Below, piece after piece: positions 63,113 to 64,000 of a stretch of DNA of 64,000 bases. The notes beneath the pieces are model-generated. The model saw nothing but the letters and a program-made list of their open reading frames with translations. It was not told the DNA's origin and did no database searches. The stretch lies in NCBI GenBank assembly GCA_020086605.1, contig JACBWW010000048.1, positions 3,198,326 to 3,262,325 of the forward strand, given 5' to 3'. The first letter of the stretch is position 1, and every line of letters starts with the position of its first letter. The position numbers were made by a program, and so were the translations under genes. The stretch comes from Lanius collurio (Eukaryota; Chordata; Aves; Passeriformes; Laniidae).

Positions 63113-64000
63113 AACACACCTTTCAACCACATTAATGAATGTTCTTAGCATTATGTTCTACAAATTGATTTGACTAAATTCCTTTTTGCAGGGGAAACGA
63201 AGAACTTGCCCACAGGAAAAAAAAAATTGTAGTCCAGATTTAAAACTCCCCACATAACTTCTTCTCAGTCTTGCCCCTGCAGAACATTTTTAATGAAATT
63301 CTTGTGTTGTACTAAGTCAAGAGCATATCTGACCAAAAAGAACAAAATTTTTAAAAATATCAAATTTATTCTCACATCTTCATCCTCTGACATTCTCAAT
63401 TACTCTTTATGGTCAGATTCTTAATGTTTTGACCAGTTTGTCTCCAAAGGGAGATTTAGCTAAGTCTATCAAGTATCTATTAAGTAAATCTCAACATCTG
63501 AGTGAGTCACGTTGCTTAGTGAAGAGGTGACAAGAAATACACACCTTCAGACTGAGATTCATCTGGCTTATTCCTGAGATTTACATTAGGATGAGATAAA
63601 TCATAATCTGTAAGTGACAGTGTTTCTTCATTGATTGCTCTGGGAGCTTAACAGCTACTTTAAATGTAAATGTAATAGTCATCTACATTTGGTCGCTTAC
63701 AACACACAAATAGGCAATTCTTTTCTGAATTATGGATGCATCTACAAAATAGCTCAATTTTAGGATTTCTTGTATCAAAACTTGAGTTTTCCGAGTTTAT
63801 ATCTACTAGAACAAATTGGAAATAAAAAAAAAATTTCTCCAAAGGTAAGTCTGATGTTCATTCCACCATACTGGAATGACTTTCTTTATAGAAATACAGT
63901 TCTTTAATCATGACATGCGGCCCATCACACTTTTTCTCTAAACAATTTCCAGTTTTAATATAATATATTAAATTTCTTAATAGAACATTAAATTAAAACT
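63113..64000. other. Unique stretch with a weak candidate exon
   Basis: No gene was recognised apart from the candidate exon at 63,764-63,844. The window ends in AT-rich sequence. Confidence 0.45.
63764..63844 (+). other. Weak candidate exon, 81 nt, phase 0
   Basis: Seen: 'agctcaattttag' lies before and 'gtaagt' after an 81-nt block whose last base is G, giving AAAG/GTAAGT. One frame is open for exactly 27 codons and ends on a codon boundary, reading DFLYQNLSFPSLYLLEQIGN followed by KKKISPK. An A-run supplies the three lysines. The acceptor polypyrimidine tract is weak, and the opposite strand is also open here. I do not recognise the peptide. It could be chance. Confidence 0.22.

Noticed and set aside
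1..64000. CRISPR arrays, operons, insertion sequences, tRNA or rRNA genes
   Set aside because: Nothing of the kind was seen; CR1 LINEs show a vertebrate nuclear genome, and no cloverleaf or rRNA-like segment was recognised.

Overview
This window looks like non-coding DNA from a bird (or a close sauropsid relative). I found no complete protein-coding gene, tRNA or rRNA. Composition is AT-rich throughout. The only clear mobile elements are CR1 LINE fragments, whose 3' ends carry the phrase complementary to 'ggttggaagggacc' and a degenerate ATTCTATG-type tail, the hallmark of avian CR1. Older debris is of a sauropsid L2/CR1-like kind, with tails of the type 'attgtaagctctttggggcaggg ... aatacaaataataa'. 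Open reading frames are short, low in complexity and without recognisable domains, which fits an intergenic desert or the inside of a very large intron.

Layout. Positions 1-5,100 are mostly unique AT-rich sequence with one very old CR1 scrap (about 1958-2113). A 350-bp old CR1 copy on the minus strand lies at 5112-5475 beside a (CT)n run. From 5,500 to 17,980 there is unique sequence, poly(A) runs and two patches of ancient repeat-like motifs. A short CR1 3' end lies at 17,981-18,100 (minus), a 21-bp tandem duplication at 21,610-21,651, and an L2-like 3' tail at 23,540-23,645. The best candidate exon is a 44-nt block at 24,413-24,456 with good splice signals on both sides. The longest CR1 copy, about 790 bp on the minus strand, is at 26,427-27,215. 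Low-complexity A/C tracts and a compound pentanucleotide repeat sit near 31.2-31.6 kb. A second L2-like 3' end is at about 37.0-37.8 kb.

The assembly has a gap at 41,680-42,072, with a short telomere-like motif about 220 bp beyond it. CR1 copies on the plus strand lie at 46,595-46,960 and 60,010-60,229. Between 48.9 and 51.3 kb is a long pyrimidine-rich stretch ending in a well-preserved L2-like tail, interrupted by a GC-rich block at about 50.0-50.2 kb that may be a decayed LTR. Several unique stretches (13.7, 26.1, 32.2 and 52.7 kb) look like candidate conserved non-coding elements, dense in TAAT and GATA motifs; this is inference until a cross-species alignment is made.

I looked for an undescribed biological system and did not find evidence of one. 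The most useful leads are the candidate exons, the GATA palindrome cluster at 52.73-52.77 kb, and the GC-rich insert at 50.0 kb. All repeat-family names are from memory of consensus sequences, not from a search.
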